From assembly GCF_900184685.1 (NCBI RefSeq), contig NZ_FXXL01000006.1, positions 682,001 to 746,000 on the forward strand: a stretch of DNA of 64,000 nucleotides, read 5' to 3'. This DNA comes from Butyricimonas sp. Marseille-P3923 (GTDB lineage: Bacteria > Bacteroidota > Bacteroidia > Bacteroidales > Marinifilaceae). Positions 45,018-54,772 of this stretch are shown here, one piece after another. The notes beneath the pieces were generated by a model. The model did no database searches, had not been told where the DNA came from, and worked only from the letters and a program-made list of their open reading frames with translations. Position numbers and translations under genes: made by a program. How positions within the stretch are numbered: the stretch's first letter is position 1; each line of letters opens with the position of its first letter.

Positions 45018-46657
45018 TCCGCTTTCTTTTCCAGAATCGTCACGTAGCGCACGAATTTCGGGGAATAACGTTTCTTGTCCGATTTGGGGCGGGTGTTGTT
45101 GTCGTACATGTCGATAAAATGCAGGTTTACCCGTTCTGCCATGCCGGGAGGTAATATTTCCGCGGCGGGTTTGCCGGAAACCAACACGATAGGGAGAGAG
45201 TCCAGCAGGGTGGTGTCGTTCTCGATGTCCCAAGGTAAGATGCGACGTCCCGCCTCGTACACCAATTCAATCCGTAATTCCTCGTCCGACGGGTAATAAA
45301 AAGGGATATGATTCACTTCCTCGATTTCCCGCACTGCCGAGATGCTCTTGATTTCGGTGTTATTGAACATATTGGCGACACGAGGCATAAGCAGTGTTTC
45401 CACTAAAATCAGCAATAAGACGACTCCCGTGAAGACTTTCATCGATTTCATCCTTACCCCTCCCGCAAAAATAGAATAAGCGGCAACAAGGAAAAGGAGG
45501 GTAACAATGATAAAGAGTGCCAGTCCCATCTGCCCTTTGACGTAAAACAAAAAGTATATCGCCACGGGCATCCCGAGGGCTATCAATGCCGGAAGGAACG
45601 CGTTTACCCGGAAGACAACACGGTCGCCGGCGGTAAGCTTTTTCTCTTTCGTGGCTACAAATATATACACCACGTAATGCGCCACGACCATGGAGGCAGG
45701 GATAAGTATCGGCAGGAGATAACGGGTTTTCTTCTCCGGGAAAAGGGAGAGCAATACCAAGGTCACTAAGGTCCATACCACGGCAAAGGCGTATTCCTTT
45801 TTCATTGTCACTTTCCGTTTCAGCCAAGGCCAACACAATCCGGTCAACAGGAATAACGACCATATACCGGATTCCGCGAAGAATTGCCAATAATAATACC
45901 ACGAGCGGACATTTCTCTCCATCCACGCCGTCGATTCTTTTGCCCACACGAACATGGTCATGTCCTTGTGGAATATAATCAGATACAAGTACCACCAGAA
46001 GCTAACCGCGACAAAGACCAGCAGCATGACCACTATCGGCAATCCCTTTCTCTTGAACGACGGACGGTACACGGCAATATAACTGAGCAGGAAAGGAAGC
46101 AATAAGGCGTAAAAGGCTACCGGACCTTTCCCGAGGAAGGACAACCCGAGAAATGTTCCCGCCCATATAAACATACCCCAGCTTGTTCGCCGACTGACAA
46201 TTCCTTTATAAAAGAAGAGTATCGCTCCCAGCATAAAACTATGGCAATAGATGTCCCATGTCGCCACGCGTCCCGCCATGATGACATTGAAGCACGTCGC
46301 CAATACCACCGCAGAGAGTAATCCCAACATCCGATTGCCGCTTAACGCGGAAGCGAAGAAATAAAGGAAAAATACCATCAAAGTTGCCATGATTCCGGCA
46401 GCAGCACGTTGCATAGAGATGTTGTCCGGCTGAAGATATTCTATTCCCGCGGCCACCCAAGTGGGCAGAGGCGGTTTCTCTAAACGCAATTCCCCGTTCA
46501 TGGTGGGTACCAACCAATTGTCGTACTCTATCATCTCGTGAGCCGTAACCAAGTTACGGGACTCCATAATATCTTCATAAACAGCCCCATTATTCACGAA
46601 AAAAGCGAAACAACAAACGATAAGAATAAAGAGGTAATGTATATAGTTTCTCTGCAT
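45014..46657 (-). CDS. GT39 glycosyltransferase, ArnT-like
   Basis: Integral membrane glycosyltransferase of the PMT/ArnT type, which moves a sugar from a polyprenyl phosphate donor to a lipid A or other periplasmic acceptor. 547 aa with about 12 spans. The first periplasmic loop has EDIMESRNLVTAHEM and LRLEKPPLPTWVAA, the ArnT-like catalytic loop with its acidic residues. A second ArnT-like gene lies 2.4 kb downstream on the other strand, as if both belong to one lipid A modification module. Confidence 0.9.
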   Translation of the reverse strand: MQRNYIHYLFILIVCCFAFFVNNGAVYEDIMESRNLVTAHEMIEYDNWLVPTMNGELRLEKPPLPTWVAAGIEYLQPDNISMQRAAAGIMATLMVFFLYFFASALSGNRMLGLLSAVVLATCFNVIMAGRVATWDIYCHSFMLGAILFFYKGIVSRRTSWGMFIWAGTFLGLSFLGKGPVAFYALLLPFLLSYIAVYRPSFKRKGLPIVVMLLVFVAVSFWWYLYLIIFHKDMTMFVWAKESTAWMERNVRSWYYYWQFFAESGIWSLFLLTGLCWPWLKRKVTMKKEYAFAVVWTLVTLVLLSLFPEKKTRYLLPILIPASMVVAHYVVYIFVATKEKKLTAGDRVVFRVNAFLPALIALGMPVAIYFLFYVKGQMGLALFIIVTLLFLVAAYSIFAGGVRMKSMKVFTGVVLLLILVETLLMPRVANMFNNTEIKSISAVREIEEVNHIPFYYPSDEELRIELVYEAGRRILPWDIENDTTLLDSLPIVLVSGKPAAEILPPGMAERVNLHFIDMYDNNTRPKSDKKRYSPKFVRYVTILEKKAD

Positions 46658-46689
46658 AATCTTTTTGAATTACACTTGCGTTTAAGACG

Positions 46690-46697
46690 CAAATTTA
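46690..46697 (-). promoter_or_regulatory. -7 promoter box of the leftward GT39 gene
   Basis: The reverse strand reads TAAATTTG, matching TAnnTTTG, 33 bases before the ATG at 46657. Confidence 0.45.
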
Positions 46698-46789
46698 TAA
46701 CAATAAAATTATTTTATATTGTATCCTACCTAAATTATCAAACAAAGGGGGCAAAACGCTTTTTGCACAGATAATTCAAAATCTAATAT

Positions 46790-46819
46790 TGCTTTTACGA
46801 TAAAGTTGATTTATCTTTG
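46790..46819 (+). promoter_or_regulatory. Promoter of the porin gene
   Basis: TATCTTTG (46812-46819) with ATTG at 46790-46793. The gene starts 23 bases after the -7 box. Confidence 0.55.
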
Positions 46820-46841
46820 CCGCCTAAAATCAATTTAGTTT

Positions 46842-47852
46842 ATGAAAAAAATATTTGTATTCTTTTTACTCTCTGTATCAGGTATATTGAGTGTGTGTGC
46901 TCAAGAAAAAAACACGATTAATTTATCGGGAGAAGCACGAGTTGATTATCACCATAACTTGGGTTCCGCCCCTGCATCCGAGAACGGTTTCCGGGGAAGT
47001 ATGGTTAATTTGAAAATAAACGGCTCGTTCGGCGAGGGATTTTCCTACGCTTACCGCCAACGATTGAACAAGGCTAACACGGAAAGTTCTTTTTTTAATT
47101 CTATCGATTACGTTTATCTCAATTACGCGATTAATAAAAACTGGAGTCTTTCCGCGGGAAAACAAATCGTGGGTATCGGCGGATACGAGTATGACCTTGC
47201 CCCTATCGATATTTATACTTTATCCGAGTTCTGTAACAATATTTCCTGTTATCAATTCGGGGCGAGTGCATCCTACGCGCTTGACAATAACAAGGATTTG
47301 TTCACGCTTCAATTGTGCCAATCTCCATTCCAGATTGAAGGGAACCGGGATATTTACGCTTTAAATTTCGTGTGGTACGGGAACCGGGATTGCTGGAACA
47401 CGATTTATTCCGCGAACTTGGTCGAGTATTTACCCCACAAGTTTATCGGTTATCTCGCTCTAGGAAACCAATTCAAATCGGGCAAAACCACTTTCAATAT
47501 CGATTTGATGGGTCGCACCACGGGCGCACAAGTGAAAGACGGTGATTTATTCAAGGATTTCTCTATTATAGGGAGTATCACGCAAGAGATTGGGGAACAC
47601 GTGATTTTACGGGTAAATGCCTCTCACGATGTGAACAAGAACAAGAGTGCAGGTGATTTGTGCGTGCTTCCCGGTACGGAAATCACGAACGTGGGCGGCG
47701 GTATCGAGGTATTTCCCGCACGTACCCGCGATGTACGGTTGCACGCTTATTATTCCTATTACGCGGGCCGTAACGCTTCCGGGACTTTACAACCCGATGA
47801 CATGCAGCTTAGCGTGGGTTTAACTTGGAGAATTAATTTCATTAAAAAATAA
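46842..47852 (+). CDS. Outer-membrane beta-barrel protein, OprO/OprP-like porin
   Basis: 336 aa with signal peptide MKKIFVFFLLSVSGILSVCAQ. Alternating strands with aromatic girdles, the porin-like YAYRQRLNK and DYVYLNYAINKNWSLSAGKQ stretch, and a C-terminal strand ending in LTWRINFIKK. Resembles phosphate-selective porin O/P-type barrels in Bacteroidota. The permease gene follows after 32 bp, so the pair could be an outer/inner membrane uptake route. Substrate unknown. Confidence 0.78.
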   Translation: MKKIFVFFLLSVSGILSVCAQEKNTINLSGEARVDYHHNLGSAPASENGFRGSMVNLKINGSFGEGFSYAYRQRLNKANTESSFFNSIDYVYLNYAINKNWSLSAGKQIVGIGGYEYDLAPIDIYTLSEFCNNISCYQFGASASYALDNNKDLFTLQLCQSPFQIEGNRDIYALNFVWYGNRDCWNTIYSANLVEYLPHKFIGYLALGNQFKSGKTTFNIDLMGRTTGAQVKDGDLFKDFSIIGSITQEIGEHVILRVNASHDVNKNKSAGDLCVLPGTEITNVGGGIEVFPARTRDVRLHAYYSYYAGRNASGTLQPDDMQLSVGLTWRINFIKK

Positions 47853-47884
47853 CTCAACCCTCTATTTATTAATCCTGTAAAAAC

Positions 47885-49006
47885 ATGAAGAAATTTATTC
47901 CCACCGGGATTCCATGCCTAATTATCGTGGTTGGAATTTTTTATTACATCGCGTCCGTGATGGAAATCCCGCACATGCTCAACACAATCATGAATACCGC
48001 TCATGATTTATTATTGAATACGGTCTTCTATTTAATGGGAATCTGTGTCATCACGGGTGCCCTAGGACGTATTTTCGTGGAGTTCGGTGTCGTGAAACTT
48101 TTGGAAAAAATCTTGCGTCCTTTGATGAAGCCTTTGTTCAATTTACCGGGAACTGCCTCATTGGGAGCCGTGTTGACATTCTTGTCGGATAATCCCGCTA
48201 TTATTTCTCTGGCGAAAGATGTTCGTTTCGGCAGTTATTTCAAGAAATACCAATTGATATCTCTTACCAATTTCGGAACCGCTTTCGGCATGGGATTGCT
48301 TGTTATCGTTTTCATGATTGGTCAAGGGTATTACTCCGCACCTTTCATCGGTTTGTTCGGGGCGTTTTGCGGCTGTATCGTTTCCACCCGCCTTATGCAA
48401 CGTTTCATCCTGAAATCGCATCCCCATTTCAAAGATGAAAGCGCGATAACTGAAATCGTGGAAGTGGAAGAAAATACGGATAATTCGAATAAAACTCTTT
48501 TCTTGCGTATTTTGGACGCCTTGCTTGACGGGGGACGCTCGGGAGTAGATATCGGTATCGCCATCATCCCGGGGGTATTGGTTATCTCCACGTTCGTGAT
48601 GATATTAACTTTCGGACCGTCCGCAGAAGGATACACCGGAGCCGCTTATCAAGGAACGGAACTTCTTCCCTATCTGGCGGGTAAAGTAAATATTCTTTTC
48701 GAGTGGCTTTTCGGTTTCGAGGACCCCCACCTTGTAGCATTCCCCATTACAGCCCTTGGAGCGGTGGGCGCAGCCCTAGGTCTTGTACCTAATTTCGCGG
48801 CTCAAGGTTGGATTGACGGTAACGCTATTGCCGTGTTTACCGCTATCGGTATGTGCTGGAGCGGTTATTTAAGTACCCATACCGCTATGCTGGATTCTCT
48901 GGGATTCCGCCAGCTAACATCAAAGGCCATCGTCGCACACACTGTCGGCGGACTTGTTGCCGGTGTTATCGCGCATTGGGTTTATGTACTTTTCCAATTA
49001 TTGTAA
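47885..49006 (+). CDS. GATE-domain inner-membrane permease (CD0519/CD1768-type)
   Basis: 373 aa with about nine spans. Nucleoside-recognition (GATE) type repeats are visible around LPGTASLGAVLTFLSDNPAII and again near the C-terminus, where GLVPNFAAQGWIDGNAIAVFTAIGMCWSGYLSTHTAMLD occurs. The fold suggests solute transport, but GATE-domain proteins differ widely in substrate. Downstream of the porin gene with a strong terminator after it. Confidence 0.8.
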   Translation: MKKFIPTGIPCLIIVVGIFYYIASVMEIPHMLNTIMNTAHDLLLNTVFYLMGICVITGALGRIFVEFGVVKLLEKILRPLMKPLFNLPGTASLGAVLTFLSDNPAIISLAKDVRFGSYFKKYQLISLTNFGTAFGMGLLVIVFMIGQGYYSAPFIGLFGAFCGCIVSTRLMQRFILKSHPHFKDESAITEIVEVEENTDNSNKTLFLRILDALLDGGRSGVDIGIAIIPGVLVISTFVMILTFGPSAEGYTGAAYQGTELLPYLAGKVNILFEWLFGFEDPHLVAFPITALGAVGAALGLVPNFAAQGWIDGNAIAVFTAIGMCWSGYLSTHTAMLDSLGFRQLTSKAIVAHTVGGLVAGVIAHWVYVLFQLL

Positions 49007-49011
49007 TATGA

Positions 49012-49052
49012 AAAGCTAACGAAAAGGTTGTGAGAACCTTTTCGTTAGCTTT
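49012..49052 (+). terminator. Terminator of the porin-permease unit
   Basis: An 18-base arm starting AAAGCTAACGAAAAGGTT (49012-49029) pairs perfectly with 49035-49052 around GTGAG. Ends in CTTT. Confidence 0.82.
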
Positions 49053-49085
49053 CCCGTAACACGTATATTACTTACGCGAACAGAC

Positions 49086-50696
49086 ATGAAAAATATAAAG
49101 CCGTATCCATATTTTTTGTTATTCGCCTTGGTTTTACCCGTGTTGTTGTTTCGGGATTTTACGCCCAACAACGAGTTAAAATACTTGAGCATCGCGGACG
49201 AGGCTTTACGAGAGGGGCATTTCTTCACTTTCTATAACCAAGGAGAAGTATACGCGGATAAACCACCCTTGTATTTCTGGTTTATCATGCTGTGTAAATG
49301 GATTTTCGGCGAATATCACATGCTAGTGCTTTCCCTGTTTTCAATCATCCCGGCACTGGTTTCCATTCACGTGATGAACAAATGGGTGGAAGAGGATACC
49401 ACTCCCCGGTCAAGGTGGAACGCTTCATTGATGCTTTACACGAGCGCATTCTTTATCGGCTCCGGGCTTGTGTTGCGCATGGATATGCTGATGTGCATGT
49501 TTATCCTGCTGGCTTTGTACACGTTCTATAAACAATATTCCGGCAAAGGACGACCACTTGACCGTTTTTTGCTACCAGTTTATATCTTCTTGGCTATTTT
49601 CTCGAAAGGACCTGTCGGTTTTATCGTTCCTGTCGTTTCAATCACGGTATTCCTAATCGTGAAAAAAGAAATCCGGCAGTTCGGGCGTTATCTGGGATGG
49701 AGCGCGTGGGGTATTCTTCTGGGGTTATGTGCCATATGGTTCGGGTGCGTGTATATAGAAGGCGGAAACGCCTATCTCAATAACCTGCTTTTTAACCAGA
49801 CCGTCAACCGGGCTATTGATTCATTCCACCATAAAGAGGCATTTTGGTATTACGGAATCACCATTTGGTACTCCATTGCCCCTTGGTCACTTTTATATAT
49901 AGCGACCATCATTATTGCCCTCCGTAAAAAACTGCTCACCACGGACAAGGAGAAGTTTTTCCTGACCGTAATCGTTTCGTCTTTCGTGCTTTTATCCATG
50001 TTCAGCGCGAAGCTCGATATTTATATGTTACCCCTGTTCCCGTTTTTCACTTATCTGACTGTATTGTTGCTCCCTAAAATAAAAGAAAAACGGATTGCTT
50101 TCGCGGTATATATCCCGGTCGTCGCATTCATGATTGCCCCCGTTGTCGCTTTGGCAATCCATAACAAGTTTGAGTACCCGCACTCCATATTTATTTTCAT
50201 GGCGATAGGTGTACTGTTCGTCTTCAGTCTATTCGCTTTCTCGCTGCTACTGAAGAAAAAATTATACCAAGCGATAAACACTGCCGCCTTAGGGATATTG
50301 GGAACATTGTTTGTCGGGGGCTTTGCCCTGCCGCGGCTCAATTCAAATATAGGATTATCCGAAATGGCTGAAAAAGCTCATGAAATTTGCGAAGAGGAAG
50401 ATATCGACCACTATTATTACTACCGTTTCCGTAGCGGGGAAAACATGGATGTTTATCTACATGAAGACCCGATAAAGATATCGGACGAGGATTCTTTGTT
50501 CAAGGTGTACGAGCAAGGGGATTGCATGATTTTCCTAAAAGAACGGGATGTGGCTCGTTCAGAAGCTATAATGACATGGCTTGAAACCGTACATTACGAG
50601 AAAATAGGAATCTTTTATCTGGTACACCCGTCACAAGGCGAACAATTAGCAACTACCCTTGCGGGAGAGCCAAATGTTGCGACCGTAAGCCAGTAA
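49086..50696 (+). CDS. GT39 glycosyltransferase, ArnT-like
   Basis: 536 aa, about 12 spans, again PMT/ArnT type: NNELKYLSIADEALREGHFF and YADKPPLYFWFIMLC form the catalytic first loop. The C-terminal soluble part has SGENMDVYLHEDP. The final 51 bases overlap the convergent LAB_N gene. Together with that gene and the GT2 gene it suggests a polyprenyl-sugar pathway feeding lipid A or glycan modification. Confidence 0.9.
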   Translation: MKNIKPYPYFLLFALVLPVLLFRDFTPNNELKYLSIADEALREGHFFTFYNQGEVYADKPPLYFWFIMLCKWIFGEYHMLVLSLFSIIPALVSIHVMNKWVEEDTTPRSRWNASLMLYTSAFFIGSGLVLRMDMLMCMFILLALYTFYKQYSGKGRPLDRFLLPVYIFLAIFSKGPVGFIVPVVSITVFLIVKKEIRQFGRYLGWSAWGILLGLCAIWFGCVYIEGGNAYLNNLLFNQTVNRAIDSFHHKEAFWYYGITIWYSIAPWSLLYIATIIIALRKKLLTTDKEKFFLTVIVSSFVLLSMFSAKLDIYMLPLFPFFTYLTVLLLPKIKEKRIAFAVYIPVVAFMIAPVVALAIHNKFEYPHSIFIFMAIGVLFVFSLFAFSLLLKKKLYQAINTAALGILGTLFVGGFALPRLNSNIGLSEMAEKAHEICEEEDIDHYYYYRFRSGENMDVYLHEDPIKISDEDSLFKVYEQGDCMIFLKERDVARSEAIMTWLETVHYEKIGIFYLVHPSQGEQLATTLAGEPNVATVSQ

Positions 50697-51257
50697 ACCC
50701 GTGGATTGCCCAAGTATCAAGACCGGGTCGTGCCGATAAATGGCGTATGAAACAATAATCAATGAACCGAATAAGCTGATTACCCAGAAACCAAGCGGGA
50801 GAAGGGATTCGTCTTTGCGCTTGGAATAAATCCACTGGTAAACGAAACGGAGGGTAAATATAATCTGCCCCATCGAACCGTAGATCAATAACCACAAAGG
50901 AATTTTCTCGTTCCGGAAGAACTGGTCGACAAACGCGCTTGCGTCTTCTATCATGTAAATGATTGCCGCAACGGGCGTAAGCAAAAGCACGGTACGCAAA
51001 ACCAAAGGCAACCATTTCCACTGGTGCTTTTTGTTCAGGTTCCAGATATAAATATAATAGGATATGATCTGTCCGAAAATAATAGCGAAGTCATCCCTCA
51101 ACCAACCATAAATGAATAACAGGTAGGATCCCAATATGCTCAATTGCCAGAATATCGCCGGGGAGATTACTTTTTTAGCTCGCTCGGACAATATCCATTG
51201 CAGTAATATCCGGGCGGAAAAGAAAATCTGAGCGAGAAATCCGATAACGTAAATCAT
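50646..51257 (-). CDS. LAB_N (lipid A biosynthesis N-terminal-type) membrane protein
   Basis: 203 aa made of two tandem LAB_N-like halves (IGFLAQIFFSARILLQWILSERAKK and IYGSMGQIIFTLRFVYQWIYSKRKDE share the same pattern), each with about two to three spans. LAB_N proteins occur with ArnC/ArnT-type genes and are thought to help flip or handle lipid-linked sugars. Its ATG overlaps the GT2 stop by 4 bp (ATGA), which indicates translational coupling. Confidence 0.87.
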   Translation of the reverse strand: MIYVIGFLAQIFFSARILLQWILSERAKKVISPAIFWQLSILGSYLLFIYGWLRDDFAIIFGQIISYYIYIWNLNKKHQWKWLPLVLRTVLLLTPVAAIIYMIEDASAFVDQFFRNEKIPLWLLIYGSMGQIIFTLRFVYQWIYSKRKDESLLPLGFWVISLFGSLIIVSYAIYRHDPVLILGQSTGLLAYGRNIWLSRKGSC

Positions 51258-51982
51258 AGATTGTTTTCAGCCACTTGATAGTTAATATAACGTTTCCTCA
51301 TCCAACGGTAAGCAAAACAATCTTTGAAAGGACCGACCAAGCGGTTAGCCAAGTTATATTTTGATTTTCCGGCGATACGCGGAAAATGGCGCACGGGAAC
51401 TTGTTTTACCCGCCCATGCTGCAACTGTATCAATGCCGGCAGGAAACGATGCATCCCGGTAAAGAAAGGAATCCGTTTCGCGTAATCGGTGCGCAACACT
51501 TTCAACGGGCATCCGGTATCCTCCACCCCGTCATGCGTCATCATTCGGCGGAACCCGTTGGCGATACGGGAAGACATATTTTTGACGAAACTGTCTTTCC
51601 GTCCGGTACGGATGCCCATCACCATCTCGAACTCGTCCGCGTGTTCCAACAGGCTATTAAAATCCTCGGGTGTCGTTTGCAAATCGGCATCGATGTATCC
51701 CACCCACTTGGAAAAAGAATTGTCTATCCCCGCTTTCATGGCAGCACTTAATCCCCCGTTTTTAGCGAGATTCAAAAAGAAAAATCCCTCGTTTCTACCG
51801 CAAACCTCCCGGATAAGGCGTTCACTATCATCTTTCGAGCCATCGTTTACAAACAATACGCAAGAAGTAACCTTGGCTGTCTTTAAAAACTCCCCCAACT
51901 CTTTCTCTAATCTTAGGATGTTCCCCTCCTCGTTATACACTGGCACTATGACTGTTAGATCGTAATTAGCGGTTCTGTTCAT
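51254..51982 (-). CDS. GT2 glycosyltransferase, polyprenyl-phosphate sugar synthase (DPM1/ArnC-like)
   Basis: Cytoplasmic-face transferase that loads a sugar onto undecaprenyl phosphate. GT-A fold: VPVYNEEGNI at the N-terminus, FVNDGSKDDS, then DADLQTTPEDF with the catalytic Asp. No long C-terminal spans, so it is closer to soluble DPM1 than to ArnC. It gives the donor for the ArnT-like transferases nearby. Confidence 0.9.
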   Translation of the reverse strand: MNRTANYDLTVIVPVYNEEGNILRLEKELGEFLKTAKVTSCVLFVNDGSKDDSERLIREVCGRNEGFFFLNLAKNGGLSAAMKAGIDNSFSKWVGYIDADLQTTPEDFNSLLEHADEFEMVMGIRTGRKDSFVKNMSSRIANGFRRMMTHDGVEDTGCPLKVLRTDYAKRIPFFTGMHRFLPALIQLQHGRVKQVPVRHFPRIAGKSKYNLANRLVGPFKDCFAYRWMRKRYINYQVAENNL

Positions 51983-52035
51983 CTGCGGTGAAATTTATAT
52001 TCTCAAATTAAATTATAGTTATAACAAAAATTCAT

Positions 52036-52043
52036 TAGTTTTG
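52036..52043 (+). promoter_or_regulatory. -7 promoter box of pyrH
   Basis: TAGTTTTG matches TAnnTTTG, 60 bases before the ATG at 52103. Confidence 0.5.
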
Positions 52044-52102
52044 TTGTTGCGTTTTAGCGAAGAAACTAAGTTTTTTGTTATAAAATTTAAACAAACAAAG
52101 AT

Positions 52103-52807
52103 ATGCAATATAACCGAATTTTGTTAAAACTCAGCGGAGAATCTTTAATGGGCGGTCAAAAATATGGTATCGACACCACGTGTTTGGAGAGTTACGCCCG
52201 TCAAATACATGAAATTGCAAAAATGGGAGTCCAAGTGGGGATTGTTATCGGTGGCGGCAATATTTTCAGGGGACTGAGTGGTACAAATAAGGGGTTCGAC
52301 CGGGTAAAAGGCGACAGCATGGGTATGTTGGCAACCGTTATCAACAGTCTGGCTTTAAGTTCGGCTTTAGACAACGAAGGATGTAAAAACAAAGTACTCA
52401 CGGCTATCCGCATGGAACCTATCGGGGAATTCTACTCGAAAGCAAAAGCCATGGAATATTTGAAAGAAGGGTATGTCACTATCATGAGTGCCGGAACGGG
52501 TAACCCGTATTTCACGACCGACACGGCGAGCAGCCTGCGTGCCATCGAGATAGAGGCGGATGCCATGTTCAAAGGTACCCGCGTGGACGGTATTTATACT
52601 GCCGACCCGGAGAAAGACCCGACAGCAACCAAATTCGATAAAATTACCTATGACGAGATATACAACCGGGGACTAAAGGTGATGGACCTGACGGCAACGA
52701 CCATGTGCAAAGAAAATCATTTACCGATTATCGTTTTCAACATGGACCAACCGGGTAACTTGAAAAAAGTCATTTCAGGGGAAAATATCGGAACAATCGT
52801 GTATTAA
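52103..52807 (+). CDS. pyrH: UMP kinase
   Basis: Phosphorylates UMP to UDP. 234 aa, amino acid kinase fold: LLKLSGESLMG, VIGGGNIFRG and the RAIEIEADAMFKGTRVDGIYTADPEKDP block are family signatures. Single gene before dxs. Confidence 0.98.
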   Translation: MQYNRILLKLSGESLMGGQKYGIDTTCLESYARQIHEIAKMGVQVGIVIGGGNIFRGLSGTNKGFDRVKGDSMGMLATVINSLALSSALDNEGCKNKVLTAIRMEPIGEFYSKAKAMEYLKEGYVTIMSAGTGNPYFTTDTASSLRAIEIEADAMFKGTRVDGIYTADPEKDPTATKFDKITYDEIYNRGLKVMDLTATTMCKENHLPIIVFNMDQPGNLKKVISGENIGTIVY

Positions 52808-52839
52808 TAATTGAAAATTGAAAATTGAAAAATTGGAAA

Positions 52840-52858
52840 TGAAGGGAGAAAACCTTCA
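52840..52858 (+). terminator. Small hairpin between pyrH and dxs
   Basis: TGAAGG (52840-52845) pairs with CCTTCA (52853-52858), followed by GACTTTTTTC. It comes after an (AAAATTG)n-like tract and is a probable weak terminator. Confidence 0.6.
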
Positions 52859-52879
52859 GACTTTTTTCAATGGTTAATT

Positions 52880-54763
52880 ATGAACGAAGAAAAAAGAATA
52901 TTAGATACGATAAACTCTCCCGATGATTTGAAGAAGGTGCCGGAAGACGACCTGATTCAATTGTGTCGGGAATTACGCGAGAAAATCATTGACGAGTGTT
53001 CGGAACACCCCGGACATTTCGGGGCCGGATTGGGGGTTGTCGAGCTTACCGTGGCATTGCACTACGTGTTCGATACCCCGTACGATAATATCGTGTGGGA
53101 CGTGGGACATCAAGCTTACCCCCACAAGATACTTACCGGGCGAAGGGACAACTTCTGCACGAACCGGCAGTACAAGGGACTCAGCGGGTTTCCCAAAAGA
53201 AGCGAAAGCGAATATGACGCTTTCGGGACGGGACACTCCTCGACCTCGATTTCCGCCGCGCTGGGAATGGCCGTGGCGGCAAAAATGAACGGGGAGGAAG
53301 ACCGCCTATCGGTGGCAATTATCGGGGACGGGGCGATGACCGGGGGACTGGCTTTCGAGGGATTGAATAACGCGGGTATTAATAATGCCAACCTGTTGGT
53401 TATCCTCAACGACAACAACATGGCAATTGACCCCAACGTGGGCGGAATGAATGAATACCTTCTCGATATCACGACTTCCAAAACATATAACAAACTGAAA
53501 GAAGATATCTGGAATATTCTCGGGCGCATCAATAAAATCAGCCCGGGAGCCCGAAACTTCATCCAGAAAATAGATAATAGCGTCAAATCATTGATGCTAC
53601 GCCAGAGCAACTTGTTCGAGGCTCTGGGATTCCGGTATTTCGGCCCCGTGGACGGGCATGATGTCAACCACTTGGTCAAGGTTCTCCGTGATCTGAAACA
53701 AATCAAAGGCCCTAAACTTCTCCACTGTATCACAGTCAAGGGGAAAGGGTTCAAACAAGCCGAGATAGACCAAACGACTTGGCACGCACCGGGGAAATTC
53801 AATAAAGAAACCGGGGAAATCATCAAAGAATGCAAGGAAAATACCCCGCCCAAATTTCAGGATGTTTTCGGTCATACCATACTGGAATTGGCTCATACCA
53901 ATCCCAAAATCGTGGGAATTACTCCCGCCATGCCATCGGGTTGCTCGTTAAATATCATGATGAAAGAGATGCCCGATCGCTGTTTTGATGTCGGCATCGC
54001 CGAACAACACGCCGTTACGTTCTCGGCAGGATTGGCGGCACAGGGGTACGTGCCTTTCTGTAATATCTATTCTTCTTTCATGCAACGAGCATACGATCAA
54101 GTAATACACGACGTGGCATTGCAAAAACTCAACGTCGTTTTCTGTCTTGACCGGGGAGGATTGGTCGGGGCTGACGGGGCTACACACCACGGCGTTTTTG
54201 ACCTTGCCAGCTTCCGTTGCATCCCGAACCTGACAATAGCCTCTCCCCTCAACGAGGAAGAATTACGCGATATGATGTACACGGCTCAATTGCCGGACAA
54301 AGGACCTTTCTCCATTCGCTACCCGCGAGGTAACGGGACAATGGTCAAGTGGCGTACCCCGTTCAAGGAATTGCCTATCGGGCAAGGACGTTGTATTATT
54401 GAAGGCGAGGATGTTGCCATCGTATCCATCGGAGCTATCGGGAACGAGGCTCTCAAAGCTATTGAAAAGGGAACGGGGCGTTCGGTTGCCTTCTATGATA
54501 TGCGATTCCTCAAACCTCTGGATGAAAAATTACTCCATTCAATATTTCATAAATTCAAAAAAATCATTACCTTAGAGGACGGAACAATCATGGGCGGACT
54601 GGGTAGTGCCGTGCTTGAATTTATGTCTGATCACGGGTATTCCGCCAAGGTTGTGCGCTTGGGTGTTCCGGATCAGTTCGTGGAACACGGTACACAACAA
54701 CAGTTATACCGTGAATGTGGTTATGATTGCGAATCTATATTCCGGGCAATTTGTTCGATATAA
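52880..54763 (+). CDS. dxs: 1-deoxy-D-xylulose-5-phosphate synthase
   Basis: First enzyme of the MEP isoprenoid pathway, joining pyruvate and glyceraldehyde-3-phosphate with thiamine diphosphate. 627 aa. [20 protein letters not shown] at the N-terminus, [19 protein letters not shown] for diphosphate/Mg binding, [19 protein letters not shown] in the transketolase pyrimidine domain, and a C-terminal transketolase domain. Crp/Fnr gene follows after 9 bp. Confidence 0.98.
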   Translation: MNEEKRILDTINSPDDLKKVPEDDLIQLCRELREKIIDECSEHPGHFGAGLGVVELTVALHYVFDTPYDNIVWDVGHQAYPHKILTGRRDNFCTNRQYKGLSGFPKRSESEYDAFGTGHSSTSISAALGMAVAAKMNGEEDRLSVAIIGDGAMTGGLAFEGLNNAGINNANLLVILNDNNMAIDPNVGGMNEYLLDITTSKTYNKLKEDIWNILGRINKISPGARNFIQKIDNSVKSLMLRQSNLFEALGFRYFGPVDGHDVNHLVKVLRDLKQIKGPKLLHCITVKGKGFKQAEIDQTTWHAPGKFNKETGEIIKECKENTPPKFQDVFGHTILELAHTNPKIVGITPAMPSGCSLNIMMKEMPDRCFDVGIAEQHAVTFSAGLAAQGYVPFCNIYSSFMQRAYDQVIHDVALQKLNVVFCLDRGGLVGADGATHHGVFDLASFRCIPNLTIASPLNEEELRDMMYTAQLPDKGPFSIRYPRGNGTMVKWRTPFKELPIGQGRCIIEGEDVAIVSIGAIGNEALKAIEKGTGRSVAFYDMRFLKPLDEKLLHSIFHKFKKIITLEDGTIMGGLGSAVLEFMSDHGYSAKVVRLGVPDQFVEHGTQQQLYRECGYDCESIFRAICSI

Positions 54764-54772
54764 AAGGAAAGC

